NCBI GenBank assembly: GCA_030049955.1
Contig: JASIJX010000177.1
Span: 10,670-74,669 of the forward strand
Length of the DNA stretch: 64,000 nucleotides
From: Acidobacteriaceae bacterium
Lineage (GTDB): Bacteria; Acidobacteriota; Terriglobia; Terriglobales; Acidobacteriaceae
Direction of reading: 5' to 3'
The stretch's first letter is position 1; every line of letters begins with the position of its first letter. The notes under the pieces are model-generated. The model was not told where the DNA came from and did not search any database. It saw only the letters and a list, made by a program, of their open reading frames with translations. Of this stretch, positions 52,135 through 61,130 are shown piece by piece. Both the position numbers and the translations under genes were made by a program.

Positions 52135-53592
52135 TCACGGGTATAGCTTGGCGAGGACGATGTCGGGCTGAGGCTCCTCGGCGGCGACCATCATTTTCTG
52201 GAGCTGTTCGCGCATCTGATCGGAGATATCGCGGTACTCCTTGCGTCCAGCCAGGTTCACCACCTCATGCGGATCGTTGCGCTGATCATAGAGCTGATAC
52301 TCGTGATAGTTGTCGCTGGCAGGTTTGTCTTTCATGCCGGTGGGATCGGCGATGCAGTAGGTCCAGTCGCGAGTGCGCACAGCGCGGCCGGTCATGGATT
52401 CGCTGATCTGGATGAACTCGGCATTCGGCCAGTTGGCGCGGGCCTGCGCGTCGTGCACAAGAGGTAGAAAGCTCCGTCCCTGCATCGAGGAGGGAATCGC
52501 GACCCCGGCGGCGTCGAGCAGCGTGGGCGCGATTTCCACGATGCCGACGACTCCCTGGATCTGGCGTGCGGAGTCGAAGCCCGGGCCGTCGATGAGCAGC
52601 GGCACGCGCAGCGAGCTGTTATGCGTGCTGCGCTTGCCCTCCTGGTTGCGCGTCAGGAAGTGGCAACCGTGATCGCTCATGAACACAAAGATGGTGTTAT
52701 CGGCGAGACCTTCCTCTTCGAGAATCTTGCGCACCCTGCCGACGGACGCGTCGATGGCTTCGCAGCAACCGTAGTAATCCGGCAATTGCTTGTGCCAGTT
52801 GCCGGGAAAGATGCGCAGGTCCGCCGGCACGAAGGCATCGATGAAGCGCTCGGCGGAGCCGTTAGGGCCGACCACACGGTGCAGGTCATTCTGCTCGTGC
52901 GGCTCAAGCTGTGAGATCATGAGCAGGAATGGCTTGTCCTGTTTCTGCCGCAGGAATTTCTCGGCGCGATCCGTAAGGAAGTCGACGCGATACTCGTCCT
53001 TGTAGGTGATGGGATTTCCATCGCGGTCCCAAATGGTTCCCTCATAGGGATGGGTGGTCCACTCGAGCTCGTTTGATGCTTCCCAGAAATCGAGAAAGCC
53101 GCCGCGATGTTCGGGCGCAACGGCTCCGTGCGTACCGCCGGGCAAAGCCGTACCGGGAGCAAGGTGCCATTTACCGATGTAATTGGCCGTGTAGCCAGCC
53201 TTACGCAGCTCCGTCGCCAGCGTGGGCAAGTCTTCGCGTAGCCCTAGGCCGTTGTGCCACACCCCGGTTCCGGTGGCGTAACGGCCGGTGACCAGGACCG
53301 AGCGCGATGGAGCGCAGACCGGCTGATTGGTGACCGCGTGGTTAAAGTTGGTTCCGTGAGCGGCCAGCGCGTCGAGATTGGGCGTATGCGTGGAACTGTT
53401 CAGCCCGTTGGCGCCAACAAAATCCCAGCGAAACTGGTCGGAATGGTAGATGACGATGTTGGGTTTTCGACCGGCCGCGGCCCGATTCTGCTCCGCACTC
53501 GACTGCGTGGCGGCATGAGCCGTGGCTGCCACTCCGGCTTGTGCCGCAGCGGCAGCCGTCCCGACCAAGAAATCCCTACGATTGAGTGCCAT
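52135..53592 (-). CDS. Sulfatase (S1 family), Tat-exported
   Basis: A 485-residue sulfatase. The start at 53590-53592 gives a twin-arginine leader (NRRDFLVGTAAAAAQAG). The formylglycine cysteine is about residue 93 in CAPSRSVLVTGRYATG; the N-terminal metal segment is PNIVIYHSDQFRWD and the later one FVFMSDHGCHF. The pattern is closer to choline-sulfatase/iduronate-type enzymes than to the sulfatase at 23-24.4 kb. It lies between a GH28 enzyme and a large receptor on the same strand, consistent with removing sulfate esters from a glycan before or after uptake. Confidence 0.9.
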   Translation of the reverse strand: MALNRRDFLVGTAAAAAQAGVAATAHAATQSSAEQNRAAAGRKPNIVIYHSDQFRWDFVGANGLNSSTHTPNLDALAAHGTNFNHAVTNQPVCAPSRSVLVTGRYATGTGVWHNGLGLREDLPTLATELRKAGYTANYIGKWHLAPGTALPGGTHGAVAPEHRGGFLDFWEASNELEWTTHPYEGTIWDRDGNPITYKDEYRVDFLTDRAEKFLRQKQDKPFLLMISQLEPHEQNDLHRVVGPNGSAERFIDAFVPADLRIFPGNWHKQLPDYYGCCEAIDASVGRVRKILEEEGLADNTIFVFMSDHGCHFLTRNQEGKRSTHNSSLRVPLLIDGPGFDSARQIQGVVGIVEIAPTLLDAAGVAIPSSMQGRSFLPLVHDAQARANWPNAEFIQISESMTGRAVRTRDWTYCIADPTGMKDKPASDNYHEYQLYDQRNDPHEVVNLAGRKEYRDISDQMREQLQKMMVAAEEPQPDIVLAKLYP

Positions 53593-53698
53593 AGCCCTTT
53601 TTCCATTGCTACTCTGCGACAGCAGATCGCCACTCACCTAGCGCGGTCTCTGCCTCGTTGTCCTTGCTGCCTACGGGGCTACTTATAACGCAGTAGTA

Positions 53699-55378
53699 CT
53701 AGAGCAGCTTGTCGTCAGTGGCCGATAGAACAGTGTCGGGGGCGGCGCGGCTCCAGCCGATGCGCAGGTCTTTGACATTGTGGAGGGCGAAGGCGCCTTC
53801 TGCGATGCGCGGCGCGGTGATCGACAAGAAATCAGCGCGCTCGACGTCGTGGAGATAGAAGGCAGGGCGCGCGTCGGGCGTCGCGTTCGCGATCTCGACG
53901 TGGCTCATCTCTAGGTTGCGCACGTGGCGCAAAAAGAATCCCGAAGCGGGAGTGGGGCCGAATTTGACGGGTTCGGGATAGGCGTCCTCCTGCTCGGTGG
54001 GGACAGTTTGGATCATTTCCGCACCGCCGCCACCCGCGGTCTCGATACAGATATTGGAGAGCTTGACGTCCTCGATCGCGTAGCCGGGGATGCCGCTGAG
54101 GATGGAGCCCTGCGACATGGGCGCGTTGTGGCAGACGAGGTTGCTGATGAGGATGCGCCGGAGCGTGCCGACTTTGGTGGTGTCTTTGGGGCCGCGCAGG
54201 CGGCGGCCGAGACGAAGGAAGATTGGCGGGTTGGAGAGATCGCGCATGGTGGTGTTGGTGATGGCGACATCCTCGAGCAGTGCGCCGTCGGCGGATTCGA
54301 GCGCGTAGCCCTGGCAACCCTCGAAGATGCAGCCGGTGACGGTGATGTTGATGAAGCCGCCATTAGACTCAGTCCCGCACTTGATGCGGCCGGTGCGCGG
54401 GACGCGGAAGTCAGAGGGGAATTTCTTGAAGGTGCCGTCGAGGACGCTGCCGAGCTCGTAGGTGCCGGTGACGAAGCAGTTGGCGATGGTGATGTTGCGC
54501 GTGGGGCGGGCGTAGCCGAGCGCAAAGCTGGATTTGAGGCAGAGGCCGTCGTCCCAGGGAGCATTAATGGTGCAATTGGAGACGCGCACGTTCTGGCAAC
54601 AATCGATTTCCATGCCGCCGCGTTCCGAGTCGATCAAGAGATTGTCGATCGTCAGGTTATCGACGCCGGTGAGGAGCATATTAGTCCAGCCACCTTTGAG
54701 AATCGAAAAATCGCGCAAGTTCACGTTGTGGCAATTCTTGAGCGCAATCGCCTTGTGGCCCACTCCCGGTTGTTCGGAGTGGTAAACCTTGTAGCCGTAT
54801 CGAGCCGCGGTCTCAAGCCAGTATTTCCGTACGGCAGGGGTAGCTTGAGCATTGAGCCAGCCCAACCCTTTCCCGTATATCAAGCCTGGACCCGTGATAC
54901 TGAAGTCGTGGATGTCTTCGCCCCAGATGAGCGAGTTACGCCAATGATTATGGTCGTAGTCCTGGTAGGCTTCCCATGGAGTGTTCGGCTCGGCAGCATC
55001 GTAGACGCCCCCGTTATAACCGGTTTGCTGTCCCGGTGATGGAGAATCGGCCGCAACGATGGTGCTCCCTTGCAGCAAATGGAGATTCACGAAGCTCTTG
55101 AGATGAATAGAAAAGCAAAGATAAGTACCTGGTGGGAAGACAACACCCCCCCCACCAGCAATCGCCGCAGCTTCTATCGCACGATTGACAGCATTCGTAT
55201 CGAGCGTCTTGCCGTCGCCTGTTGCGCCGTACTGCCGCACATTGAAGAGTGCGTCTACAGCAAGTCCGGTATTCTTCTTTTCAGCAGTTGCGTAGGAGAT
55301 TCTGGGGATTGCGGCAACCGCAGCACCCAACCCGGCAGTCCGCAAGAAACCGCGCCGGAGCAAATCGAATTCTTTCAT
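53699..55378 (-). CDS. Glycoside hydrolase family 28 (polygalacturonase-like), exported
   Basis: A 559-residue right-handed beta-helix enzyme. The N-terminus LLRRGFLRTAGLGAAVAAIP is a twin-arginine type leader; FNVRQYGATGDGKTLDT marks the start of the GH28 fold. Catalytic region: NAPWDDGLCLKS with adjacent aspartates (about residues 277-278) and IKCGTESNGGF. Such bacterial GH28 enzymes act on galacturonans or other uronic-acid or rhamnose-linked chains; the exact linkage cannot be read. First gene of the leftward group that continues with sulfatase and receptor. The ribosome binding site is weak (GGGG). Confidence 0.85.
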   Translation of the reverse strand: MKEFDLLRRGFLRTAGLGAAVAAIPRISYATAEKKNTGLAVDALFNVRQYGATGDGKTLDTNAVNRAIEAAAIAGGGGVVFPPGTYLCFSIHLKSFVNLHLLQGSTIVAADSPSPGQQTGYNGGVYDAAEPNTPWEAYQDYDHNHWRNSLIWGEDIHDFSITGPGLIYGKGLGWLNAQATPAVRKYWLETAARYGYKVYHSEQPGVGHKAIALKNCHNVNLRDFSILKGGWTNMLLTGVDNLTIDNLLIDSERGGMEIDCCQNVRVSNCTINAPWDDGLCLKSSFALGYARPTRNITIANCFVTGTYELGSVLDGTFKKFPSDFRVPRTGRIKCGTESNGGFINITVTGCIFEGCQGYALESADGALLEDVAITNTTMRDLSNPPIFLRLGRRLRGPKDTTKVGTLRRILISNLVCHNAPMSQGSILSGIPGYAIEDVKLSNICIETAGGGGAEMIQTVPTEQEDAYPEPVKFGPTPASGFFLRHVRNLEMSHVEIANATPDARPAFYLHDVERADFLSITAPRIAEGAFALHNVKDLRIGWSRAAPDTVLSATDDKLL

Positions 55379-55605
55379 TTTGAATACCCCATGTTTGAAG
55401 AACCTTGAACCGGAATCAGGTTATTGTGCACATCTTGATTCCGATTGATCCAAAGATCTGGATTATATTCGCCCGTAGTGCGCGCTTGTTGGTACCCGCG
55501 AGCATTGCGATCTTAAAACGATCGTTGCTCGCCGAAGGGCTTCTTGATGTATTCAGGCTTCATTCCCTTAGGCCACGTCTGAAAAGGGTTGCAATCCTGT
55601 TTAAT

Positions 55606-55885
55606 TGACGCGTGTACATTTGGCAAATATAAAGTGCCAATAGTTTCTATTGAAAAGACTCATGCGAATTAGGGAGATCCCCGGCTCTGCCGGGCAGGCC
55701 ACTTGCATGAACGAAGAGTCGCTAAGTTGATGCGGCACTCCGAGTTAATACTCTTGGAGCGGAGCGCGGATAGCCCAACCGCCCAGAACTTGCAGCGTTT
55801 GGTTCGGCACCTCGCATCCATGTCCCGATCAACAGAAATACGCACGGTCGCAGGTCTATTGCGAAGTCCGTGCGGAAAACAATCC
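55606..55885 (-). repeat. Three-copy repeat, copy B (inverted)
   Basis: The reverse complement matches copy A (31605-31880) over nearly its full length with scattered changes. Its first 140 bases are also inverted with respect to copy C, so copies B and C form a long inverted repeat around about 270 bases (55886-56155) in which I see no intact gene. The stretch 55379-55605 upstream should contain the GH28 promoter and shows nothing else. Confidence 0.72.
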
Positions 55886-56154
55886 GGACTGTAAGCACAG
55901 AACGACGCTGTTTATCATGCTGATTTTTGGCGCGACGAGGACAATGATCCTGGCGCGGATGGCTTTCAGAATCATCGAACCGGAAACCCCTCAGCGCAGA
56001 CTACGTGGCTGATGACGCTCGGCCCCGCCATTCGCTAGAACGCGATTGTGGAACGCTCCATTAAATCGATCGACGTTGCCGCTGCAGTTTCTGAGGTGCT
56101 TCGCTTCCTTGCGCGGTTGGGGCTATCCGCGCTCGTCCCACTGCGTGCGTATCA

Positions 56155-56330
56155 ACTCTTCGGATCGCCGTATCAACCTAGCTGCTTTCCGTTCATACGA
56201 TTGGACCGGCCGGCAGAGACGGGGGATCTCCCCACTTCGTATGAGTCTTTTCAATAGAAACTATTGGCACTTTATATTTGCCAAACGCATATACATTCAA
56301 CTAAACAAGGGTTGCGATGATCTACTCAAG
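56155..56330 (+). repeat. Three-copy repeat, copy C
   Basis: Nearly identical to 31735-31912, with single-base changes only (for example ATTGGACCGGCCGG for ATTGGCCCGGCCGG), and inverted relative to copy B. After it, 56331-56607 holds no gene I can support and should contain the promoter of fucU. Confidence 0.72.
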
Positions 56331-56607
56331 CTTTTTTCAGACGTCTCCACTCAAGACAGCCGAGAGCGGAACTATAGGTTCGACTCTGGAAAACAGCGGA
56401 ATCGGAGGCCACTTCACCGGGATATCGGTAGTTTAACTCTCTTTGAGTTTGTGGCGTGAGTCGAAAGCGCGTGCGGGCTGCGAGCTGATTCTGCCACACC
56501 GCTGTAATGGCGTCCAAATCTGCGAGACTCTCTCTCTTCCAGCCAGCGATGGGATCAGACCCATTTGTTTTGTTCCTGCACCTGTTCGAAACGAGCGGAA
56601 TCTTGTT

Positions 56608-57042
56608 ATGTTAAAGGGAATTTCCAGGTACATCAGTCCAGAATTATTGGCGGCCCTTCACGAGATGGGCCACGGGAATGAGATCGTGCTGGCCGATGCA
56701 CATTTTCCGGGACATGCCCTCGGCCCGGAAATCGTGCGCGCTGACGGCATAACGGTAGCGCAGTTGCTTGGCGGCATTCTGCCGCTCTTCGAGCTGGATT
56801 CTTACGCACCGCCACTGGTAATGATGCAAGTTCTGCCTGGCGATACGGCGGATCCCAGCGTCGAGTGCGATTACATGCAGGTCATTCGCAAGCATGCGCC
56901 ATTTGCGCCCGATCCGGTGCGTATCGAGCGCAACGCTTTCTATGATCGAGCAAAAGGCGCATTTGCGATCATCATGACCGGCGAGATCCGGAAATATGGA
57001 AATCTGCTCCTAAAGAAGGGCGTGACACCTGTTTCAGAATGA
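56608..57042 (+). CDS. fucU: L-fucose mutarotase (FucU/RbsD family)
   Basis: A 144-residue protein. The start [20 protein letters not shown] and then [16 protein letters not shown], with the catalytic-site histidine and aspartate, are the signature of FucU; the end NLLLKKGV is also typical. FucU interconverts the alpha and beta anomers of L-fucose so that released sugar can enter catabolism. I start at the ATG at 56608 because this gives the exact family length; upstream codons in frame are unrelated. It heads a rightward fucose group that continues with aldo/keto reductase, dehydrogenase, sulfatase and fucosidase. The 225 bases to the next gene hold nothing recognisable. Confidence 0.88.
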   Translation: MLKGISRYISPELLAALHEMGHGNEIVLADAHFPGHALGPEIVRADGITVAQLLGGILPLFELDSYAPPLVMMQVLPGDTADPSVECDYMQVIRKHAPFAPDPVRIERNAFYDRAKGAFAIIMTGEIRKYGNLLLKKGVTPVSE

Positions 57043-57267
57043 GCCTTTCGGAGCGATACGGCTCAACCTGATACTCCCGCACGGTTTCATAACCAAACTG
57101 GTCGAAAGATGCCAACAGGTCATTTGCGCAAGGTAATCGCGCACTTGTGGCTCATGCAATCGGCGACATCAATACCGACGTACACGAAGGAGAAGGATGG
57201 TCAGTGGAACTTCCTATACTTCGATTTCGTTACCGAAAACGCTTAAGAAAAGAGGTCTTTTTAGAGC

Positions 57268-58329
57268 ATGAGCTCCAAGTTATCATCCTGCGACCCTCCC
57301 CCAGCTCCTGTCATTTCCGCTGCGGCTATTGACCCACGCGTCGTGCCGCAGCGGCGTTTATCTACCGGAGCCCTAATGCCTGCCATAGGACTGGGCACTT
57401 TCGGTTCTGATCACGTCTCCCACGATGAGATAGCGAGAGCGGTCAAGTTTGCCGCAGCTGCCGGCTACCGGCACTTCGATTGCGCTGCTGTTTACGGCAA
57501 CGAAGCGCACATCGGCCGCTCTCTGGAATGTCTCTTTCAGGAGGGAATACGACGCGAGGAATTTTGGATTACCTCGAAGCTCTGGAATGACAAGCATGCC
57601 GAACAGGATGTGATCGCCGCCTGCGAGCAGTCCATTGCCGATCTCCGCGTTGGCTACCTCGATCTTTTCCTGATCCACTGGCCGTTCCCCAATCATCATC
57701 CGCCGCACTGCGATGTAACCGCGCGCAGCTCTGAAGCGGTCCCGTACATTCACGAGAATTACATGCGGACCTGGCGGAAGTTGGAAGAGCTTGTCGATCG
57801 CGGGCTTGTGCGCCACATCGGCACTTCGAACATGACCATCCCCAAGATGAAGCTCCTGCTCCGGGATGCGCGCATTGCTCCAGTGGCGAACGAGATGGAG
57901 TTGCATCCCTATTTCCAGCAGACGGACTTCGTTCGATTTCTGCGTGGGAAGAATATCGAGCCGATCGGCTACTCTCCTGTCGGCTCGCCCGCGCGCCCTG
58001 AGCGTGATCGAACGCCGGAGGATGCAGCTCCGATCGAAGACCCTGTCATCCTCGAGATCGCGGGACGCTTGGGCGTCCATCCCGCCGTGATCTGTATCAA
58101 GTGGGGATTCCAGCGCGGCCATACGCCCATTCCCTTCTCAACGAACCCTGCACACCTTCTTTCCAATCTGCAGGCGCTGGTCGGCGAGCCATTGACTGCG
58201 GATGAAATGAACGCAATTGAGCAAATCGTTCGCAATTGCCGCCTGATCAAGGGCCAGGTGTTCTTGTGGAAGGAAAAACAGTCCTGGGAAGATCTGTGGG
58301 ACGTGAACGGAGAGATTACGCCGCCGTGA
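57268..58329 (+). CDS. Aldo/keto reductase
   Basis: A 353-residue NAD(P)H-dependent oxidoreductase. The catalytic tetrad is present: Asp and Tyr in RHFDCAAVYGNE, Lys in ITSKLWND and His in LIHWPF. Family segments LSTGALMPAIGLGTFGSD and IGTSNMTIPKM fit the AKR barrel. A 30-residue N-terminal extension precedes the family start. In fucose oxidation such an enzyme could act on L-fucose or a lactaldehyde-type product; that role is an inference from the fucU neighbour upstream and the dehydrogenase 39 bases downstream. Confidence 0.88.
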   Translation: MSSKLSSCDPPPAPVISAAAIDPRVVPQRRLSTGALMPAIGLGTFGSDHVSHDEIARAVKFAAAAGYRHFDCAAVYGNEAHIGRSLECLFQEGIRREEFWITSKLWNDKHAEQDVIAACEQSIADLRVGYLDLFLIHWPFPNHHPPHCDVTARSSEAVPYIHENYMRTWRKLEELVDRGLVRHIGTSNMTIPKMKLLLRDARIAPVANEMELHPYFQQTDFVRFLRGKNIEPIGYSPVGSPARPERDRTPEDAAPIEDPVILEIAGRLGVHPAVICIKWGFQRGHTPIPFSTNPAHLLSNLQALVGEPLTADEMNAIEQIVRNCRLIKGQVFLWKEKQSWEDLWDVNGEITPP

Positions 58330-58368
58330 CCCGGCGCGATTCTGCATGACCAACCACGAGGCGCGAGC

Positions 58369-59433
58369 ATGAGCATGATGACGGCAGCCTACCTGCCGGG
58401 TAACAGCACGGTGGAATTGCGTAATGTGCCGGTGCCTGCACCTGCACATGGCGAAGTTCTTCTCCGCGTGAAAGCATCCACCATTTGCGGATCTGATATC
58501 CGCTGCATTTATCGCGAGCATTTGGGTAAAGGGCCAGAAGGTTATCAGGGAGTGATCGCCGGTCACGAGCCAGCAGGAGAGATCGTTGAAGCGGGCCCAG
58601 GTTGCCGGCGATTCAACGTCGGTGATCGCGTTATTGTCTATCACATCTCCGGGTGCGGAGTGTGCAACGATTGCCGCCGTGGTTACATGATCTCCTGCAC
58701 CAACACCCGCTGGCGCCGCGCCTATGGGTGGCAGCGTGATGGCGGCATGGCCGAATACATGCTTGCCGAAGAGAAGGATCTGATTGCCCTTCCCGAACTC
58801 TTGACCTTTGCGGACGGCGCGCAGGTGGCCTGTGGATTCGGCACAGTTTACGAGGCGCTGGAGAAGATTGGAATCAGCGGCGACGACGCTGTGCTTATCA
58901 CTGGCCTTGGTCCGGTCGGATTGGCTGCCGGCGCTCTGTGCCGCAAGCTGGGCGCGCAGACGATCATCGGCGTCGATATTTCACCAGCGCGGATGGAGCT
59001 TGCCCGGGCTCTCAATCTATGCGATGTGGTCCTGCCGTCCGGCGCGGACAACGTCGCGCAAATTCTCGACGTGACCTCAGGCAATGGTGTGGAGCGGGCG
59101 ATCGATTGTTCGGCGAATGCCGACGCTCGCGCGATGGCTATCCGGGCGACTCGCAAGTGGGGCAAGATCGCAATGGTAGGTGAAGGCAGCACTGTCACCT
59201 TTCAGCCTTCGCCCGACATCATCCACGATCAGAAGGTAATCTACGGCTCCTGGGTTACAACCACATGGTTGATGGAGGAATTAGTCGAGCGTCTGGTTCG
59301 CTGGCAACTGCATCCTGAGGGCATCATCACTCACCGATTCAAATTAGAAGAAACCGGCGAAGCCTACGCACTCATGGCGTCTGGACGCTGCGGCAAAGTA
59401 GCGATCGAACCGGCGGCTCCGCCAGTACCCTGA
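58369..59433 (+). CDS. Zinc-dependent alcohol dehydrogenase (MDR family)
   Basis: A 354-residue medium-chain dehydrogenase. Catalytic zinc ligands: Cys in STICGSDIRC and His in GHEPAGEIV. Structural zinc: four cysteines in GCGVCNDCRRGYMISC. The NAD site is GLGPVGLAAGALCRKLGA, followed by an acidic residue (VDISPARM), which favours NAD over NADP. Similar to sorbitol and threonine dehydrogenases. In this context it may oxidise a fucose-derived polyol or aldonate (inference). ATG preceded by ACGAGG. Confidence 0.9.
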   Translation: MSMMTAAYLPGNSTVELRNVPVPAPAHGEVLLRVKASTICGSDIRCIYREHLGKGPEGYQGVIAGHEPAGEIVEAGPGCRRFNVGDRVIVYHISGCGVCNDCRRGYMISCTNTRWRRAYGWQRDGGMAEYMLAEEKDLIALPELLTFADGAQVACGFGTVYEALEKIGISGDDAVLITGLGPVGLAAGALCRKLGAQTIIGVDISPARMELARALNLCDVVLPSGADNVAQILDVTSGNGVERAIDCSANADARAMAIRATRKWGKIAMVGEGSTVTFQPSPDIIHDQKVIYGSWVTTTWLMEELVERLVRWQLHPEGIITHRFKLEETGEAYALMASGRCGKVAIEPAAPPVP

Positions 59434-59549
59434 AACGCAAGCTTCATGCAGTACGAAAGATGAGGGAAGGCCCCTCGACCTTCGGGCTAACCATGGCGAC
59501 CTCACAAACATTTCCAAATGCTTCTGGGATACAAATTGGGAGAACATTC

Positions 59550-61073
59550 ATGAGCAATTCGGGCGAAGCGGCCATACCCGGCGATATATCCAGGCGAGAG
59601 TTTCTACGGACAACTTCGGCGGCGGCAGGAGTGGCAATCGCGTCTTCAGTGCTTCCTCGGGCCGCGGCACAAGGAACGAACATGAGGCGGCCCAATATCG
59701 TGTTTTTTTACACCGAAGGACAAAGAGCGGATGCATTGAGCCTTGCGGGAAACCCTATCCTCAGTACACCAAATCAAGATCGCATCGGGCGCGAAGGGGT
59801 ATACTTCAACAATTCATTCTGCACCAATGCGCTCTGCGCCCCAGCTCGCGCCGTAGCGCTCACCGGGCTGTATTCGCACACCTCCGGCGCGCTTGACAAT
59901 GTAACCAGGGAGCCGCTGCCACCAGATGTTCCTATCTTTACCGATTTGTTGCATGAGGCCGGCTATGACGTCGCAATGGTAGGAAAGGCTCATGTCGGCA
60001 ATGGAGTAAGGGAGCGTTACTGGGACTATTACTTTGCATTCAACGGCGCTTCCACGGATTATTACAATCCGCACGCATTTGAAGGGCGCAAAGGGGTGAT
60101 GGGCGGAGAGGAGATATACAAAGGCGAATTCCGAAATCAGTTTCCCGATAATGGGGCGCTAGACTGGACCGGAATTTACGCCGACGACCTCTTTACTGAT
60201 AGAGCATTGGATTGGCTAAAGCAGGAGCGTGAACGCCCATTTTGTCTGCTTCTATGGCTTCAGGCTCCGCACTCCCCGTTCTATAGACCGCGGCGGCATT
60301 TGGATAAGTACAACGGTATACCGATCCCTAAACCCGCAACGTTCGATGACGATCTCAAAGGCTATCCTGGCAAACCACGTTGCTTCGCCAATGCTCTCAA
60401 TAAAATTGGCACGATGCAGACGGGAGATAGTACCCGCTCATTAGAGGAATTAGTTAAGGATTACTATGCCGGCCTGAGCGCCGTCGACGATAACATTGGA
60501 AGAGTGATTGGCTTCCTCGAATCGTCTGGTCAGCTCGATGATACAGTCATTTTGCACAGCTCTGACCACGGATATTTTCTCGGTGAGTGGCGCTGCTTTG
60601 ACAAGCGCTTCATGCACGAACCTTCCATCCGCACGCCGGCAATGATTCGCTATCCCAAGGCGTTTCGTCCGGGAACGAAGGTTGATCAAATGGTTCTGAA
60701 CCTTGATTTCGCGCCAACTCTGCTTGAACTGGCAGGAGTCCAGGTTCCAGAAGCGATGCAGGGTAAAAGCCTGGTCAAGCTGGCTCAAGGCAAAGAGGGT
60801 GATTGGCGCCAGGATTGGCTCTATGAGTACTACGATTACCCGGGTGCAGAGCAAGTACGCCCTCACCGAGGAGTGCGGACTACACGCTACAAGTACATTC
60901 ACTACTTTCTTGCGCCCGAAGAATTCGAGCTCTATGACCTACAGGAAGACCCCGCGGAAACGAAGAACTTGTTTGGGAGTCCGCAATACGCGGAAGTTCA
61001 ATCGCACCTAGCAACCAGACTTGAACAGCTGCGGAAAGAAACTGGCGACGAGACCCGGGATGCTGTTGCTTAG
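59550..61073 (+). CDS. Sulfatase with CAPAR active-site motif, Tat-exported
   Basis: A 507-residue sulfatase. The ATG at 59550 follows GGGAG and gives a twin-arginine leader (SRREFLRTTSAAAGVAIASS); the frame is open 90 bases upstream but those codons add nothing. The formylglycine cysteine is about residue 96 in LCAPARAVALTGLYSH, with alanine where CxPSR enzymes have serine; this still fits the broader C-x-A/P-x-R rule. Metal segments RRPNIVFFYTEGQRAD and ILHSSDHGYFLGE are present. It precedes the fucosidase by 57 bases, so desulfation and defucosylation are probably co-expressed. Confidence 0.9.
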   Translation: MSNSGEAAIPGDISRREFLRTTSAAAGVAIASSVLPRAAAQGTNMRRPNIVFFYTEGQRADALSLAGNPILSTPNQDRIGREGVYFNNSFCTNALCAPARAVALTGLYSHTSGALDNVTREPLPPDVPIFTDLLHEAGYDVAMVGKAHVGNGVRERYWDYYFAFNGASTDYYNPHAFEGRKGVMGGEEIYKGEFRNQFPDNGALDWTGIYADDLFTDRALDWLKQERERPFCLLLWLQAPHSPFYRPRRHLDKYNGIPIPKPATFDDDLKGYPGKPRCFANALNKIGTMQTGDSTRSLEELVKDYYAGLSAVDDNIGRVIGFLESSGQLDDTVILHSSDHGYFLGEWRCFDKRFMHEPSIRTPAMIRYPKAFRPGTKVDQMVLNLDFAPTLLELAGVQVPEAMQGKSLVKLAQGKEGDWRQDWLYEYYDYPGAEQVRPHRGVRTTRYKYIHYFLAPEEFELYDLQEDPAETKNLFGSPQYAEVQSHLATRLEQLRKETGDETRDAVA

Positions 61074-61130
61074 ATCCAGACCGGCATGCGCGATAGCCAT
61101 GAGCTGCATAGACCCAATCAATGGAGACGG

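Noticed and set aside
53924..55039. 371-codon plus-strand frame inside the GH28 gene
   Set aside because: Repeats of acidic and glycine codons mirror the antisense of a parallel beta-helix protein; no start signal or family match.
55740..55894. Open frame with LLERSADSPTAQNLQRLVRH similar to a frame at 31.4-31.8 kb
   Set aside because: The similarity arises because both lie in the three-copy repeat; the frame is antisense to or outside the transposase and has no family.
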